Shown here in pieces: positions 1 to 11,900 of a stretch of 64,000 nt of DNA. The stretch is from Gryllus longicercus. Taxonomy: Eukaryota > Arthropoda > Insecta > Orthoptera > Gryllidae. The stretch's first letter is position 1. Each line of letters opens with the position of its first letter. The translations under genes were made by a program, and so were the position numbers. The stretch is taken from NCBI GenBank assembly GCA_038098605.1, contig JAZDUA010000890.1:339134-403133 (forward strand), in the 5' to 3' direction. Below the pieces are notes generated by a model that saw only the letters and a list, made by a program, of their open reading frames with translations, searched no databases and had not been told where the DNA came from.

Positions 1-537
1 TTGACAGCTAGTGCAGGGAACATAACTGAAGATTGTATGGTCGTTGTGTCCTTCAGCCATTGGACTCTCCTTCCTCCTTTGTTTTTTTTGCAGTTGGCTA
101 ACTTGTAATTGGTTCGACGACTCCTTTTGTGATGTCCTCGTCCGACGGAAAAATAGTTCGCTTTGAGAAGTAAATGAAATTAGGAAGTACGGTGCTATGT
201 GCTGTTCTGTAATAATTTTTTTTTACATTATTATATTGCATTGAGTTCACTTTTTGTGTGATTTACGTTAATTTGAAAAGCGAGACTTGAATGTATGTTG
301 CGTGAAGGTGCACGTGGTTCCGGCTCCTGTGCTGTAAGGGGGCGAGCTGTGATCGAGAGCGTTCCGGGCTTTGCGATTTATCAATTTATTTTTTTATATA
401 ATTACACAGTTGTGAACCATGAGAATCGATAATGTCTTAACGGGAGCCATTAACAAACATAAACACTTTACGAAGAGGCGTGGCTGAACAGTCACTTTGC
501 GAACTGTCACTTTGGCTCATTCTTGAGTAGATTCTTC
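1..537. other. Left edge, no gene recognised
   Basis: Non-repetitive, slightly AT-rich DNA. A pyrimidine tract ending in tttgcag near position 92 looks like a 3' splice site, but no convincing exon follows. The stretch after it (about 88-145) weakly resembles 39035-39090, so it may belong to a dispersed repeat. Nothing else can be supported. Confidence 0.5.
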
Positions 538-545
538 TATAAATA
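538..545 (+). promoter_or_regulatory. TATA-box-like TATAAATA
   Basis: The octamer TATAAATA lies about 16-27 bases before two ATG codons at 561 and 572. It matches the TATA consensus and is flanked by less AT-rich sequence, so it stands out a little. The spacing would leave almost no 5' UTR before the ATG at 572, which counts against a simple promoter-gene pair. A chance match is quite possible. Confidence 0.25.
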
Positions 546-571
546 TAGGACACTGTTAAAATGGTGTCCGC

Positions 572-790
572 ATGGCAGAACAAGTGGGATCCATTGATTC
601 ACTCCTACCCCCCAACTACGCCATCGGTGTACAGACAGGATATGAAAGGAAATATCGCGAACCGATCATGCCTCCGCGAATTGATCATGACGACCATACC
701 GCAAACCTGCATGTGGTGTTCTTATCCATCGACTGTGGTCGCCCGACGCAAAAGCTTACTGTCGGTGTGAAATCAATTTTCAGGAATTAA
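572..790 (+). CDS. Hypothetical small ORF, 72 aa
   Basis: This open frame runs from ATG (context gcATGG) to TAA. The predicted peptide starts MAEQVGSIDSLLPPNYAIG and ends TQKLTVGVKSIFRN. It is not low-complexity, is mixed in residue use and has no membrane segment or signal peptide, so it reads more like protein than most frames here. I do not recognise the family. It sits just downstream of a TATA-like box at 538. A frame opening at 561 overlaps it in another phase. It could be a fragment of a mobile element, a terminal exon or a chance ORF. No homologue can be named from the sequence alone. Confidence 0.25.
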   Translation: MAEQVGSIDSLLPPNYAIGVQTGYERKYREPIMPPRIDHDDHTANLHVVFLSIDCGRPTQKLTVGVKSIFRN

Positions 791-1527
791 CAGTAGAATC
801 TCTCGGGCAACGAAGCTTCGATTACGATCTCGCAACTACGCGCGACAACGCATCAGAAAACAGTTTGTTTCACCAGAGCGATTTTCTCTCTCGATTGCAA
901 ACTACTACTTGTATGCCCTAAGGTTAGTAAAGCGGATCGCGTCATTAAACAGCCAATCAGGATCGTGAGCGCACCTAGTTTGGACATAGAATGCCGGACA
1001 TGGGAAACTAGAATAGCACAGTTTAGATTTTCACTTGCAGTGGGAATCAAATCCAATCAGCGTATAAATGTTAATTAGTTCACTAAATTTAATCCGGGTT
1101 CTCGCTTTTGTTTTCCTTTCATGCAAACCTTTGGTATAGTGTTAGTACAATGCATACACGAAGTATTAGGATCTGTTCTTCTGTTTGGTCTGATTTATAC
1201 TTTTTTGGCTAGCACTTCTTATCGTATCAAATTGGCGTTTGTAAAAAGTTATAAGGTGTAAATTGGGTAGTTTTGATGCCAATCGAGACCATCAGTTCTT
1301 TACGTTCAGAATTTATGAGGACAAATAAAACCTATTAAGTTCGATACTCCATTTGCATGCATTGAAAACTCAATTCTTGAAAGAAACGATTGTGAATAAA
1401 TTCTTTGTAGTTTGAAAGAACTGGGTGAATTATTTTATTGAAGAAAGAAGATTTAAACACTAGCTTATCTAATGTATATCTATAAATATGATATATATCT
1501 ATAGTCATGTATATCATAAATATCTAT

Positions 1528-1531
<4 letters not shown>
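791..1531. other. No gene seen
   Basis: AT-rich, non-repetitive DNA leading into the (TA)n tract. No splice-bounded exon, tRNA-like box or transposon end stands out. Confidence 0.5.

Positions 1532-1595
<64 letters not shown>
1532..1595. repeat. (TA)n microsatellite, left half
   Basis: About 32 TA dinucleotides end abruptly at the TG of the element starting at 1596. A matching TA tract resumes at 3290, so this looks like one microsatellite split by an insertion. Confidence 0.9.
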
Positions 1596-1598
<3 letters not shown>

Positions 1599-3286
1599 GG
1601 CGTCACCAATTAATTAATATAATTTTATTATGGCATCGCCAATAACAAAGTAATTCCTACAGCTGGAAATAGCTCGCGTCGAGAAAGAAGTGGGTCAAAG
1701 GGACGCGGCCTCCACCGCGACGGTTCCCTTCGCTAGACAGGGAGGCCCACCCCCCGACCGCGCACAGGTCTTCTTTCCAGAGGCAACTGGTTTATTGCCC
1801 CTCATAAACAGACATAAAGGCCCAGGCCGAAGACCGGCCGAACAAAGCGCCACCCTCGCGTTCTTTCTGTTGCCGCTCGACCAGGGAATGCCAGCCCCGA
1901 TGGAGTTGGGCCGGGTGTCAATTAGGCGAGGAAGACACATTTACGACGCGTCGTGAGCGAAACCTTTCTTGGCCATCAAACTGATCCCTTCTCGGACAAT
2001 GCTAACTCCTCACATTCGTTCTGGCACGCGTCGGGGCACACGACGGGCACCAGAAGTCCCGCGGGAGTTGTTTCTCTCTAAATACAGTAGGGTGTCGATT
2101 AGCCCATGACGGTCCGGGAATCCGGGAATCGGGAATCCGTGAAATGCGCTTTTACGCGCGCACGTGTCCAGACAGATGCGATCAGCTCCCGGAGTAACTG
2201 ACAAAGGGAAGCGAGTGAGAGAGCGAAGCCAGCGACAGACAGAGAACATTTACGGAAAAATACAGAGAAATCGACACGAGATTGGTTAATCAGAATCCTG
2301 CGACGCAGCCACCCTCGGCCAATGGGAAGCTTCGCCATGAGGGAAGGGAGAAATTTTGGTGCCAGGAACAATTTGGGAAGGGGAAAGGAACTTCTTTTAT
2401 AAACGCGATGCAGAGTAGGAATGACACACCTTTGTAAAATTTCTTCGGAGGAACACTTCTAAAAATTTCTTCGAAACGAGACTTCTTCTTAGATTTGTTG
2501 AAGAGACTACTTCTAAGATTTTCCGGCGAACTTCACTTGTAAATTCCTTCGACAGTCTCGACTTGTAAAATTTCTTCGTGGAACTTCGAAATTTTCGTTA
2601 CATGAGAACTTCACTTCTAAAAGTTATCCAGTCATTCACGATCGGGATGCGAGTTTGGGAAAAGACTTTCCCACAGCCGAATTAGTCAGGACGCGACTCG
2701 TAAATTGTTGCGGAGAAAACTCGGGCGGGAAACTACCGGATCCCGCGCCGTTTTCGCTTCGGCCCGCCAGCCTTGCCGCCTCTCGTCCCGGGCTAAGTGA
2801 CAGCCCTTTTCGCAACGTCAACGCCCGTGGCCACTCGCCCCCTCTGAGCCTGCTGGAGCTGACAACCTGGAATCGCCGCTACCTGAGCGAGAGAAGACGC
2901 GCCGCAGAAGATCAGCAACCCGGAGCCGCCGCCGCCTCTGCTTTGAGGCTGCCGCCTCGGCCCGCCCACGAAGACCAGCAGCCATTGGTGATAACTATGA
3001 GACGATGCCGTCTCACTGAACAATTATAACAGCGAAAAACTGCAAGTGGCCGCGCTCAGGCCCAGCAGAATTAACCACTTGTAATTAATTCACAGAGTAA
3101 TTTTAGTAAAAAAACTTGCGTCGCCCATTGCGACATTGTAATTTCCCTGGTAGCTTTTGGTGCCAGAAATAAACTGGTATTCGTTACAAATGACTCTGTG
3201 TTCATTCCTGACCTCCCATCTCTTCCATTCAGTTACATTTCAGGGGCTGAACCTGGCGCCCTCCCCCGTGCACATTAGGTTTGTTT

Positions 3287-3289
<3 letters not shown>
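1596..3289 (-). mobile_element. LTR-like element (probable solo LTR) inside a (TA)n tract
   Basis: The segment begins TGTGGCGTCACC and ends TTTACA, so it has TG...CA termini, and (TA)n lies directly on both sides. The flanking ATAT could be a 4-bp target duplication but is uninformative in a TA repeat. Read on the minus strand there is TATAAAAG at 2394-2401 and an AATAAA signal at 1624-1629, about 28 bases before the terminal GACGCCACA. The same nonamer ends the solo LTR at 51880-52485. There is no gag or pol frame. At 1694 bp it is long for an LTR. A TATAAA and an AATAAA are also present on the plus strand, so the orientation is a preference and not proven. It could instead be another kind of non-autonomous element. 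Confidence 0.45.
2434..2592. repeat. Degenerate tandem repeat, about 27-bp unit
   Basis: Six diverged units start with variants of AAATTTCTTCG and carry a middle like ACTTCTAA, at spacings of 26-27 bases. The array lies inside the LTR-like element and may be part of its regulatory region. Confidence 0.55.

Positions 3290-3342
<53 letters not shown>
3290..3342. repeat. (TA)n microsatellite, right half
   Basis: About 26 TA dinucleotides follow directly after the TTTACA terminus of the element at 1596-3289. Confidence 0.9.
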
Positions 3343-3343
<1 letters not shown>

Positions 3344-4835
3344 CAGATACATTTTTTGGCTTAAGTGTGTTCGATGATCTTACAATCGAAGATGTTTGTG
3401 ACAGTTTCTGTTTATTTAATTTTTGAAGGTGTATAGGCCTCAATTTAAAACTTAAAATGAATGGAACAAATAGAATGATTATTTGTATGAACTTCCATAT
3501 AGTTGTTATTAAAATACATAATGGCTTTCATAATATATAAACAATTTTATGCAGCAGTGCACTTTGTCACAACCTACCCCTCTACGGAACCCCTTGTAAC
3601 TGGACTGGGGCAAGTTGTGAAACATATAAAAGAAACTAGAGAAATGTTATATTCAAATAACCGTCTCTATAATCCTGACTCATTTAAACACCACCGTTTT
3701 TATAATATTCATTTTTTGAACTTCCGAATGGCAGTGAATGTAAACATTATACACTGCATTTTCATGAGCCCGTTTCTTCACTGCTCCCATTACTCTCCAC
3801 CATTTGATGTTTGAAATGGTTCTAAACAAATAAGGCATAGATACACTTCATCTTCTGAACTCTCAGATTTGTTTGTCTTTTTTTTTCGACATATATTTTT
3901 TCTTCTATATTTTTCTTTTATTATCTTCTATATTTTTGAATGGGCCTTATATAGACACACCTAAGGGCTGTAATCTGTGGCTGATATGTGACCAAAATGA
4001 CACCAGAAATACTCTACTTTTTTCCAGAAATTCAAAACGTCTACATGAAGATGGAGGCTGTTTTACAGCAGTACTACAACTGGACACTCTTTTAAGTATC
4101 TCATATTCTTCAAAACATACTTCATAAATAACAAAATGGAAGAGACCGTAATTCATCTACTAGAATTTGCAGTACCACAACAGCCTATTGGACCATCCAG
4201 AAATTAAGTGTTCTTCAAAACATTTACGCGGAAATTCAAACATTGGAGAGATTAAATATCCAACAGTGTTAATTAAAAACATTTTAAATGTTAGAGTAGT
4301 GTCCCTTTCTGCTGAAGTCATTCCATACGTTTTTACCCTTTTCTGTTATTTTTTATGGGCTTTTGTACTGTTCTATCTACAATTGCATCTAAGTTCCAAA
4401 TGTCATTTGCATTGAAGTCGCATTCAAAACGAAAACAATGGTTACCCTGCAATACACTAAACATCGACTTGCAAAGCGGCTTTTCTTTTCTAACAAAGCT
4501 TTAGCTCTTTTTAATCAGTTCACCTCTTTTAATTCCTCATAAAATTTCCTGATATTAAAATTTTTACTGCCAAACAGTATCCGGGCAAGTAGTGACACAG
4601 TAAAACGTTCCCCTCGGAACCTGTCACAACTAGCAACGAAAGACACTATGAATTTCCGTTATTTCAGGTTATGTAATCATTCATATAAATGTAAAAACAA
4701 ACATTAAAATATAGATTAAAAAGTAAATATTTCTGCGATACTCAGTAGTTGTACATACCTCAAATTTATTGTCACTTCACGTAAAATACAAAACGTCCCT
4801 TAATGAGCAAATCAAGCAACGGTTCTCGCAGCAAC
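3343..4835. other. AT-rich, no gene seen
   Basis: Non-repetitive AT-rich DNA. The open frames here (for example 3503-3814 and 3873-4127) are rich in F, Y, I and N, as expected from AT-rich noncoding sequence, and have no recognisable motif. Confidence 0.5.
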
Positions 4836-5290
4836 TCATTGAGCACAATTAGGCAATGGTTTGAAACGTTCATGTAATCTATAACGATCTGGATCACCCA
4901 GTAAACACGACGCCCCGTCATAACTAGCCCTCCCCATTACGGTCGCCCCTACGTAATGGATAAAAATTGAAACAAATCTGATCCAACGTGGCACAAGTCC
5001 ACATGTGGCCGTATGCAGACGCGCGGTGCAGGAGGTCACCCTGCGGGAGGCACTTCATCCCAAGAGGCTCATTTGCATCTTCAATTCGTCGCGTCGCGTC
5101 GCGCCGCGCCGCGCCGCTCGGGCCCTAATCAGGAAGTGGACTCGTGTGCGATCCTATATTGGGAGCAACGAGGTACAGTGAGCGTCGTGACGCGACGCGA
5201 CGTAGGGCCACTGCGGCTCGATGGCCCTCTGCGCAGCACAAGAGGGCAAAAAAAGCGTGGACGTTGTGTGAAATTGACGCGCTTAGAATA
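4836..5290. other. GC-richer island with GTCGC inverted repeat
   Basis: This block is clearly richer in GC and CpG than its flanks. It contains a GCGTCGC-type run at about 5087-5120 and its reverse complement at about 5187-5203, with arms of about 14 bp and about 90 bp between them. The cause is unknown; an old transposon remnant is possible. Confidence 0.4.
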
Positions 5291-6943
5291 ATAAAGGCAT
5301 ATCCCGACCCGAAGTTTTGAGAAAAATTACTTTTCTGTTTCGTACACGTTCGTTTTCACTCCGGAAAATTTTGGAAAGTGGAATTTCAGTGTTTTGCCGT
5401 ATCCCAATTCATTTGATATTTTAGCACATGATAGGTATATCACAGGAGTTTATCGTCATACTTCGAGATGAAAACGCGAGATCGGTTGGGATCTGCTATT
5501 ATTATCCTGAGCGCCTTAATCATTTCATCTAAATCGATTACTATCACAAATTATTATTTCTGTAATATATGTCCCTTTATCGTCTCACACACCAATCTCA
5601 ACAAATGAGATGATAAGAAAAGAGAATTTCACGGATATGTACAGAATTATACTTTTTATTTAAATATTATTTAGTATTGTTTAAACAATACTGATTGATT
5701 GATTGATTTTGATTTAAACAATATTAAGATTTGTTAAAATAGCTTCTAAATCAGGCAGGTGCAAATACAATCTACATCACACTATCGCTTAACGGTCTGT
5801 TTCCTGAAATCAATCATGCATAACTCAAAAACTGCATTCTAGATTCCTTTCCGAAAGTCAGAGACAGTGTGTTTTGTTTTTGACATCTTAATCTACAATA
5901 CGTATTACATTTTGAAGCGTTCAGCCCTTCTAGGTACCAGCACTTCCTGGTAACGATGTTATGAGTTGAATTTACTTTAATTTATTAATTATTTCGTGTT
6001 TTCGTGCGCGTCAATTGTTATGGTCATTATACCGTAAATGTAGTACATGTATATATCACGAAATGTTTTGGTGCTCATTTGTTAGGTTTCTTCTAGACGT
6101 ATCGAAATTTCTATAAAATCTGGTAATTTTAGATAATATCTATGTTCATTATATTATCGATCATTCATTTGTCCACTTTTTCTTGGAAGATGACTACCCT
6201 CAACATTTATTCAGACGTTTTGAACGATACCCTGGTTCTTTTGCGCCCCTGTCGCGGAATCAATACTATATGAAACTCTACAACAGTATCTCGGCTTTAA
6301 CACTGATGACATGATCAACATCATGTCATTGCATTTGAGTCATTGCAGAAACCTGTACGTCAATGAAGAGTTGAGAGAACGTTGGCAATCTTTTTGAACA
6401 TGTGTAAAAGTCGGATTTTCCCAATCACTTCTTTCTAAGCGAACGAAAAAGCTATTTTGCAATAATATTTAGTGCATCCCTTATTAAGGGTTTATTAACT
6501 TTGAGTACACTGTACCCCAAGTTGGTCTAAAATCAGCGTTCTTTTGAGGTAATTTGTATTCTCGAGAAATTTGAGGCCAATATTCACACAGCCAAGGCTC
6601 TTTATGAAACTCTTATATACTCTTCAGCTCTTCTCTCCACTCATAATCTGAATTAATAAATATTCAAATCACAACAATTCACATTTTAAATATTTATTAG
6701 TAATCCATGTCAACTTTCGGGAACACTTTCTCTTCTTCGGTGGGTTACTCGAGCTATGTGGATCAACAGCTAAACATTGTGCTGAAAACAGCTAGGAGGC
6801 CTCTCTCATATGGAAACAGTTTTTTTTAGAGAGATTTTTTTTTCGTTAATCGTCCGACTAGGACCACGCAAGCAAGCATCCTGCATATACCGTGGCTCAG
6901 TTTTTATTTATTATCGCGGTAGCAGGTGCTTGCAACAATTCTT
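5291..6943. other. AT-rich, no gene seen
   Basis: Non-repetitive apart from a 20-bp perfect palindrome at 5673-5692 and a short GATT repeat beside it. No coding evidence. Confidence 0.5.
5673..5692. repeat. 20-bp perfect palindrome
   Basis: AGTATTGTTTAAACAATACT is exactly self-complementary. It is followed by four GATT-type units and a second half-copy (TTTAAACAATATT). Role unknown. Confidence 0.7.
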
Positions 6944-7197
6944 AGGGGGGACCAGCATTTAGCTGGATCCGATTTTTATCCCCCATGGTTGTTAGCCCGG
7001 GGGTATGGAAGATGAAAGATGATAGGAATGGATTAGGAGGCGATAGGTGATCGTGGTCTTTTGGAACCATCCCAGCATTCGCCTTTATGACCGAGGGAAA
7101 CCACGAAAACCCCGGTCAGGATGGCCGGCCCGGGAATTGAACCCGGTCCTCCCGATTACGAAGTCAGATCGCTACGCACTGAGCCACTTCGCTCGAT
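6944..7197 (-). mobile_element. tRNA-derived SINE, minus strand
   Basis: On the minus strand the sequence starts with a tRNA-like head. Its A-box-like stretch is GTGGCTCAGTGCGTAGCG (7170-7187) and its B box is GGGTTCAATTCC (7133-7144), the internal RNA polymerase III promoter layout. A SINE body follows containing GGCCGGCCATCCTGACC, GGTTTCCCTCGG and GGGATGGTTCC-like blocks. From memory the head and body resemble SINEs abundant in polyneopteran insects. The 3' end near 6944 is uncertain. The head does not fold as an intact tRNA gene, so this is not a functional tRNA. Confidence 0.7.
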
Positions 7198-7269
7198 TTT
7201 TAGAGAGAATTAAGTTTAGTAAAAAACAACATGGTCATCCAACTTCTGCAGACCGACTGCAAGAGTGAG

Positions 7270-8650
7270 TGAGAAGGTGGAATGGGGGCTTGGCAATCGT
7301 TCTGGTGATTCGATGGACGGCACGAATGTGTGGGCCAAAGGGTGGGCAGCCGGACGAGTGGGACGATTGGAGAGTGGGTGAGTGAGAGAACGGGTGGGCA
7401 GAAGAGTGGACGTGTAGGCAGGCGACTTGGCGGGCACGAGGTCAAGCTAACGGGTGAGCTGGAGGGTTGGTGGATGGTAGGTGAGTGAGTGGAATCGGGA
7501 GGGATTACTTCTAGGCTGTCCGGGTGACGCCGCGTCGTTGGCAGATAGGCCGACGTTTCGCCCGTCATGTCGCAGGCTTCTTCAGGGTAGTGACACAGTA
7601 AAGAATCGGGAGGTAGGCGGAAGGGCTGGTAGGCAGAGGGGAAGGCGGGCGGGCGGGCGGGCGGGAGGGCGGTCGTGGCCTAGGGCAGACGGACAGGGCA
7701 GCTTGAGGACAAGTGGTGAAGGGACCGGGTTGCTGGCGGGTGGACGCGAGAGCAACCGGTAGGCGGTTGGTAGACGGTAGATGAGTGAGTCAGTTGGTGG
7801 AAGAGGAATCGAGTGGGCGGGGGCAGCAGGTAGGCATGCGGGCTATCGGTGAGTGCAGAGCGGGCGGTGCTGAGAGGCGGGCAAACACGGGTGCCGCGGG
7901 CGGGCGAGAGTTTGGGTCAATGGTTGGTGAATGAAGGAGAACGATGGTGAATGAAGGGTTGATGAAGCAAGGCAGTGGGTTGGGCGGGCGCCGGGCGGGC
8001 GTCGGGAAGGCGTTCGGACAGTCGATCGGGCGAGCGGGCGAGGGAGTGGGCGAGCATGTGGTCAGGACGTTCGGACGGTTGGATGGTCGGGCGTCCGAAC
8101 AGTCGGGCAGGCGGGCGGGCCGGCGAGCGAGCGGGCGGGCGAGTGGGCGGGCGAGCAGGTGGTCGGGCGGTCAAACGTTCGGACTGTCAGGAGCAAGACG
8201 GTGGGCGAGCGAACGGTCCAGCTGTCGGTCGGATGGTCGGACAGTCGAGCGGGCGGTCGGGCGGTCGGGCAGTCGGTTGGATGGTCGGATGGTCAAACGG
8301 TCGGACAGTCGGACAGTTGAGAGGGAGGCCTGGTGGGCAAGTGTGCAGGCGAACGAGCGGGCAAGTGAGCGGGCGGGTGAGCGAGCGGGCGGGCGAGCGA
8401 GCGGGCGGACCGTCGAGCGGGTAAGCGGTCGGACCGTCGAGCAGGCGAGCGGGCGGGCGAGGGGGTGGACCGTCAAGCGGGAAGGCGACCGGTCGAGTGT
8501 GCGGACGAGCACGCGAGTGAACGGGAGGGCGAGCGGCCCGAGAAGGCGGGCGGTCGGGCGGTCGAACGTTCGGATGGGCGGTGGAGGGCGGGCGGGCGTT
8601 CGAGCGCTCGTGGGGACGCGACGCGGCGGCGGTCGGAAGCGGCGAGGCGA
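7270..8650. repeat. G-rich quasi-tetranucleotide minisatellite
   Basis: About 1.4 kb of GGGC, GGTC, GGAC, GAGC and GGGT tetramers in loose 4-bp phase, densest from 7970 to 8600. The plus strand is strongly G-rich. Long open frames on both strands (for example 7944-8702) are artefacts of this composition, with endless R, G, A and S. The array is interrupted at 7514-7598 by a unique segment with a hammerhead-like core. The same tetramer style occurs in the opposite orientation at 25340-26192. Confidence 0.85.
7514..7598 (-). ncRNA. Hammerhead-ribozyme-like motif, copy 1 (tentative)
   Basis: On the minus strand the order is CCCTGAAGAA, a hairpin (GCCTG pairing with CGGGC), then CGAAACGTCGG, and later CGGCGTCACCCGG. 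CUGANGA...GAAA is the conserved core of the hammerhead ribozyme, and bases after GAAA can pair with GGCGTC up to a GUC-type cleavage triplet. Against it: an extra A follows the core before stem II, and I cannot form a good stem I. A related copy lies at 48997-49103. Penelope-like retroelements are known to carry small hammerhead motifs, so this may be a Penelope remnant. It may equally be a dispersed repeat with a chance core. Confidence 0.35.
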
Positions 8651-8939
8651 CAGCCCCGCACGGCCTCGCGCCGCCTCGCGCCGCCCCGCGCCCGATTGGT
8701 GAATGAATAGGGCCGGTGGCCGGTGGCCCGAACGAAGACAGATGATCGGCTTCCTGTGGCGTCGCCGCGCGCCAGCCGGCCCCTCGCTCCGTCGCAGGCG
8801 CAGACGCCCCAGGGCGCGACTCGACGCCACGCGACCGACGGTTTCTCTTTCTCGATAATTCTGCGGCTCCGGGGAAACCCCAAGCTACTTATGCTCCAGT
8901 CACTGTTGCGGCACTCTGCCTTTCTCCCATAATCCATGT
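8651..8939. other. GC-rich flank of the minisatellite
   Basis: CpG-rich, non-tandem sequence after the G-rich array. Open frames exist on both strands but share its arginine/alanine/serine bias. No gene is supported. Confidence 0.4.
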
Positions 8940-11900
8940 GGCTATTCCAGTAAAAACGAGACGTAGGGGAATACCCGAGTCACGTGATACGTTTCGAACA
9001 TATTATTTATTCTTATGTAATTCATCTGATAAATTTTACGTCGCCTTCATTTTCATGTCAAATTTTCGCTTTTAAATGATTCTGAATTGATTATAAATAT
9101 AGTGATATTTTATTTATAGGAACTAAATATAGGAGGATGGAGAATTCGTCCATTACCCGTTCTTAAGGATAAAAGTAGGATGAATCTGCGACTGATATGT
9201 AATTGATCGAGACAATTAGTATTGCCTTTGCACCAGTGTTGTATACCGAGTGATTTCTTTTCGAAAGAACATATCGGTTGCTTCCTCAAGTAATCGACGT
9301 ATTTAATAGCTTTCTGACATGGATTTCTTTCTCTAGAAGTACTTTGTAAAGCTGAATATGGCCGCAATGGCTTCGTATTGTTCTGCTAAATACAAGCTTA
9401 GGTAGTATAAAGGGATAACAAATAAAAATTATTAATAGATTGATAAAATTAGTGTGGAAACATATTGTACAATCTGTCTCTATCAAATAACCTTCTGCGA
9501 GAATACGAATGACAAAATAGCAATGACATATTACAAAATGAACAGAAAAAGAATCAAAATAACATGCTTTCATCCCACTAAATCATTCAAAATGTTACAT
9601 ACTAATTTCAACATATTGCCATATATGAAAAACAAATACTTTTCAACTGGAATATAAATATGCGCAAACTATAGGACAACAAAAGCGACACTCAACCCAA
9701 TGCATTAAATATACGGGATACAATTGCAATACCCATACTAGTGTAGAATAGAATGAATTATATGAATTGCATTTGACATCATTCCCTATCATTAACTTAA
9801 TTTATCTGTTTATTTTATTTTACGCCCGTACAAATTTCTCGCACGTGAGGGAGAGCATGGAAAAAAGGTCGGAATAGAGGGGGTGGATATATTTTAATCT
9901 ACACGCATGTACTACTATTTAAAGAAAGATATTTGGAGCAGCTTTCGAGAAAACGTTGGAAACGTTTTGGACGCATAATGTAGTCATGACAGAATTGCTT
10001 TCAATTTAGATACAACTCTCAAAACCTACCGATACTGTTCAAAAAAATAATAAATTTCACGCGTTAGTTTTTAATAATATTATTATAACAATAATAACAC
10101 CTATTCCACCTGGGGAGTACACGATATTATAGTTGGCGGTGAACCTTGGCGGTGAACGAATAAGTACTCCAGGGGAGAGCCTCGATGGCATCTTTGAGGA
10201 CGAAAAACAAGAAGAAGAAATGAGGATTGATGAAAATGACAGAGGAGGCACCTCGAACATTTAAATGAAACAAAATGAACAAATCGAACAAAATGAAAAA
10301 TAAGAATTTTTTAGTCTGTGACCCAGCAAGAGAAGTGTAAATCATGCTTTTTTCAATTGAAGTTCGACGAATAGAACTTTAATCAGTAGAGCGTAATTAT
10401 CACATATGAATTCTTGAGAGACTACAAGATTGGAATATGTACTCCTTTTCTTCTTGATTAAATCACAAAAACCGACGTACATTGCACTTGAACATTGAGT
10501 TTTAAATATAATATTTCTATTCGCTCTACTGAATGTGTGCATAAGAATACTGTTGTTATTCTCATTTCATTCATTGTTTACTATCTTAGTTCTTCAATTA
10601 AACTGCTCACTTTCCAGCGTGTACGGTCAACAAATGAAAGGTAACTTGTGTTTGCAAGTAGTTCTTTGTGTAAAAATTGTACACGCTCCAACTCATTCAA
10701 ACAGTTATGTAATTGCGTTTCTGTAAATTTTCAAGCTGTAATAACTCTACTGCATTTTTTGCCTGAATCCAATTGCATCGTTTCGCTGAGTGAACGTAAC
10801 AAACAGCGTGAATGAATCTGTGACGGATGCTCGGATTCAACGTCGCATTTACTTTTCTCGTCATTTATAATGAGTGCGCGTGTACTAATTTCCATTAATG
10901 AAAGATCGTAAAAACGACTCGATTGAAAAAATATAACTGACTTGGTACATTATCACCCGACAAGTTAAATAAACTACAGTTTTTTTAAATTGTCAAGCTG
11001 TTATTTTAATATCAGCCTTCGTTGCACAGCAATTCTTTTATTTCAAACTGGCAATTATAATAATCTAATTTAAATAATCTAATTGTTCAAAAATACTGAG
11101 GTTTAATTGATAGAAATGAAATTCTTAAATGTGTTTGATTTTCATTATGTGGAATGATTTAATTGAACTTTGAATATAAATATATATGTACATCGTTAAA
11201 ACGGCTGATGAACCAAATTATCAACAAAAAACGTAAAAAAATGTAGTTTGAATACATTTCATGTGAATGAACTCTGACTTTTATTCATCTTCAAAAATTT
11301 GTGACTTTACTTGCTAGCTTTGGTTTTAAGTGAAATTGCAGAAGGGTCGACGTGTGATTGCTCAGTTGGTGCGATATGGTCACTGTTAATTATTAAGAGT
11401 TTCTTATCAACTTAAGAATTGACTGGTAGAATTAAATATTGAAATAAATATTTGTAGCTGATATTATATTTTCCATAAAATACAATAGATTTAAAAAATT
11501 GAACCCTCAAATTTAATGAAAATGTTACGTCTTAATTGATTTCTAAAGGACCGTCATTACACATACAACTCCAGTCATAGTGCAGATCTTTTTCTGAAAG
11601 CGTTTTGGATGCTACTTGTAAACTATCTCTCTAGCCTTTACCTGGACTTCTCAAAATTTAGTGCCATTTTTATCTCTCTCTTTTCCTCCTTCCTTCAAAA
11701 GCACGGTGTCATTCACTTCTCTTTCATCTTTTTCTCTTTATTTATTTTATTCAGTTTAAAAACTGCATCGTCTTGTGTATAAGAAATGGGCTTTGTCTTC
11801 AACATTATCAATACTCTGCATCAAACACATTTTAATATTTTTTGGGTATTACACTGCATAAAATTATGTACCGGTCTGAAATACATTATGAACAGTCTGA

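Noticed and set aside
7133..7187. tRNA gene
   Set aside because: Box A and box B are present, but the acceptor and anticodon arms do not pair as a tRNA and a SINE body follows. The same applies to 22491 and 37931.
7944..8830. Frames of 149-252 codons over the 8-kb G-rich array
   Set aside because: Compositional artefact of GGGC/GGTC tetramers. The frames are open on both strands and show only arginine, glycine, alanine and serine.
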